Shown here: positions 63,984 through 64,000 of the stretch, piece after piece
How the letters are laid out: each line of letters begins with the position of its first letter
Position numbering within the stretch: the stretch's first letter is position 1
NCBI GenBank assembly: GCA_964464375.1
Contig: CAYXFU010000009.1
Span: 43,490-107,489 of the forward strand
DNA: 64,000 nucleotides
Source of the DNA: CAIOZA01 sp964464375
Lineage (GTDB): Bacteria; Bacteroidota; Ignavibacteria; Kapaibacteriales; UBA2268
Direction of reading: 5' to 3'
Notes under the pieces: generated by a model
What the model saw: only the letters and a program-made list of their open reading frames with translations
What the model was told of the DNA's origin: nothing
Databases searched by the model: none
Made by a program: the position numbers and the translations under genes

Positions 63984-64000
63984 ATTTTTTTTTTGGAGTA

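Noticed and set aside
1..64000. tRNA, rRNA or tmRNA genes
   Set aside because: No cloverleaf T-arm pattern or rRNA sequence was noticed by eye. A covariance search would be needed to exclude a missed gene.

Overview
The window is chromosomal DNA of a Gram-negative, low-GC bacterium of the Bacteroidota/Chlorobiota-Ignavibacteriota superphylum; a Kapabacteria- or Ignavibacteria-like organism is my best guess. The evidence is a lipid A operon (outer membrane), three or four secreted proteins with type IX secretion (T9SS) C-terminal sorting domains, several signal-peptide-bearing beta-barrel candidates, a DUF5683 protein, and TAnnTTTG boxes of the Bacteroidota promoter type upstream of several genes. 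There is no prophage, CRISPR array, rRNA or tRNA that I can see. Most of the window is ordinary housekeeping and envelope content.

Layout. 1-2489 (minus): lpxB, a DUF374 acyltransferase and lpxK (cut by the window edge) form a tightly packed lipid A operon. 2670-9797 (plus): dnaE, a tiny membrane protein, a DUF6588-like outer-membrane protein, folD, an RluA-type pseudouridine synthase and a small unknown. 9955-13764 (plus): a 975-aa sialidase/BNR-type T9SS cargo protein and a beta-barrel candidate. 13831-25113 (minus): STAS protein, two glycosyltransferases, a methyltransferase, a beta-barrel, an S9 peptidase, DUF5683, RidA, gyrB, a DciA-like protein and a C1 cysteine peptidase. 25291-27009: an M2/M3-type metallopeptidase lipoprotein. 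27108-27456: a decayed REP-associated transposase (RAYT) with GTAG-type REP palindromes inside it. 27473-37258: secreted unknown, DEAD-box helicase, PASTA protein, ECF sigma factor, DnaJ/CbpA, phosphofructokinase with PPi-type residues, murI, holA, proS. 37259-39368: a repeat-rich, gene-poor stretch with two more REP elements, an AT-rich lipoprotein and a mosaic of short palindromes and a diverged direct repeat. 39369-53796: secA, speB, dapD, a small membrane protein, a Memo-family protein, thrS, a glycosyltransferase, a MATE exporter, a Ycf48-like secreted protein and an unknown Rossmann-fold protein. 53915-63835: two giant (about 1,565 aa) tandem paralogous T9SS cargo proteins separated by a HIT-family gene. 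63846-63983: three copies of another interspersed repeat.

How it fits together. The envelope theme is strong: lipid A synthesis, SecA export, T9SS cargo, outer-membrane barrels, surface glycosylation and peptidoglycan precursors (murI, dapD). The T9SS machinery itself is not in the window. The most unusual items are the giant paralog pair, which shows local patches of near-identical DNA that look like gene conversion, and the REP/RAYT remnants with the repeat-mosaic region. I did not find a clear new defence or biosynthetic system.
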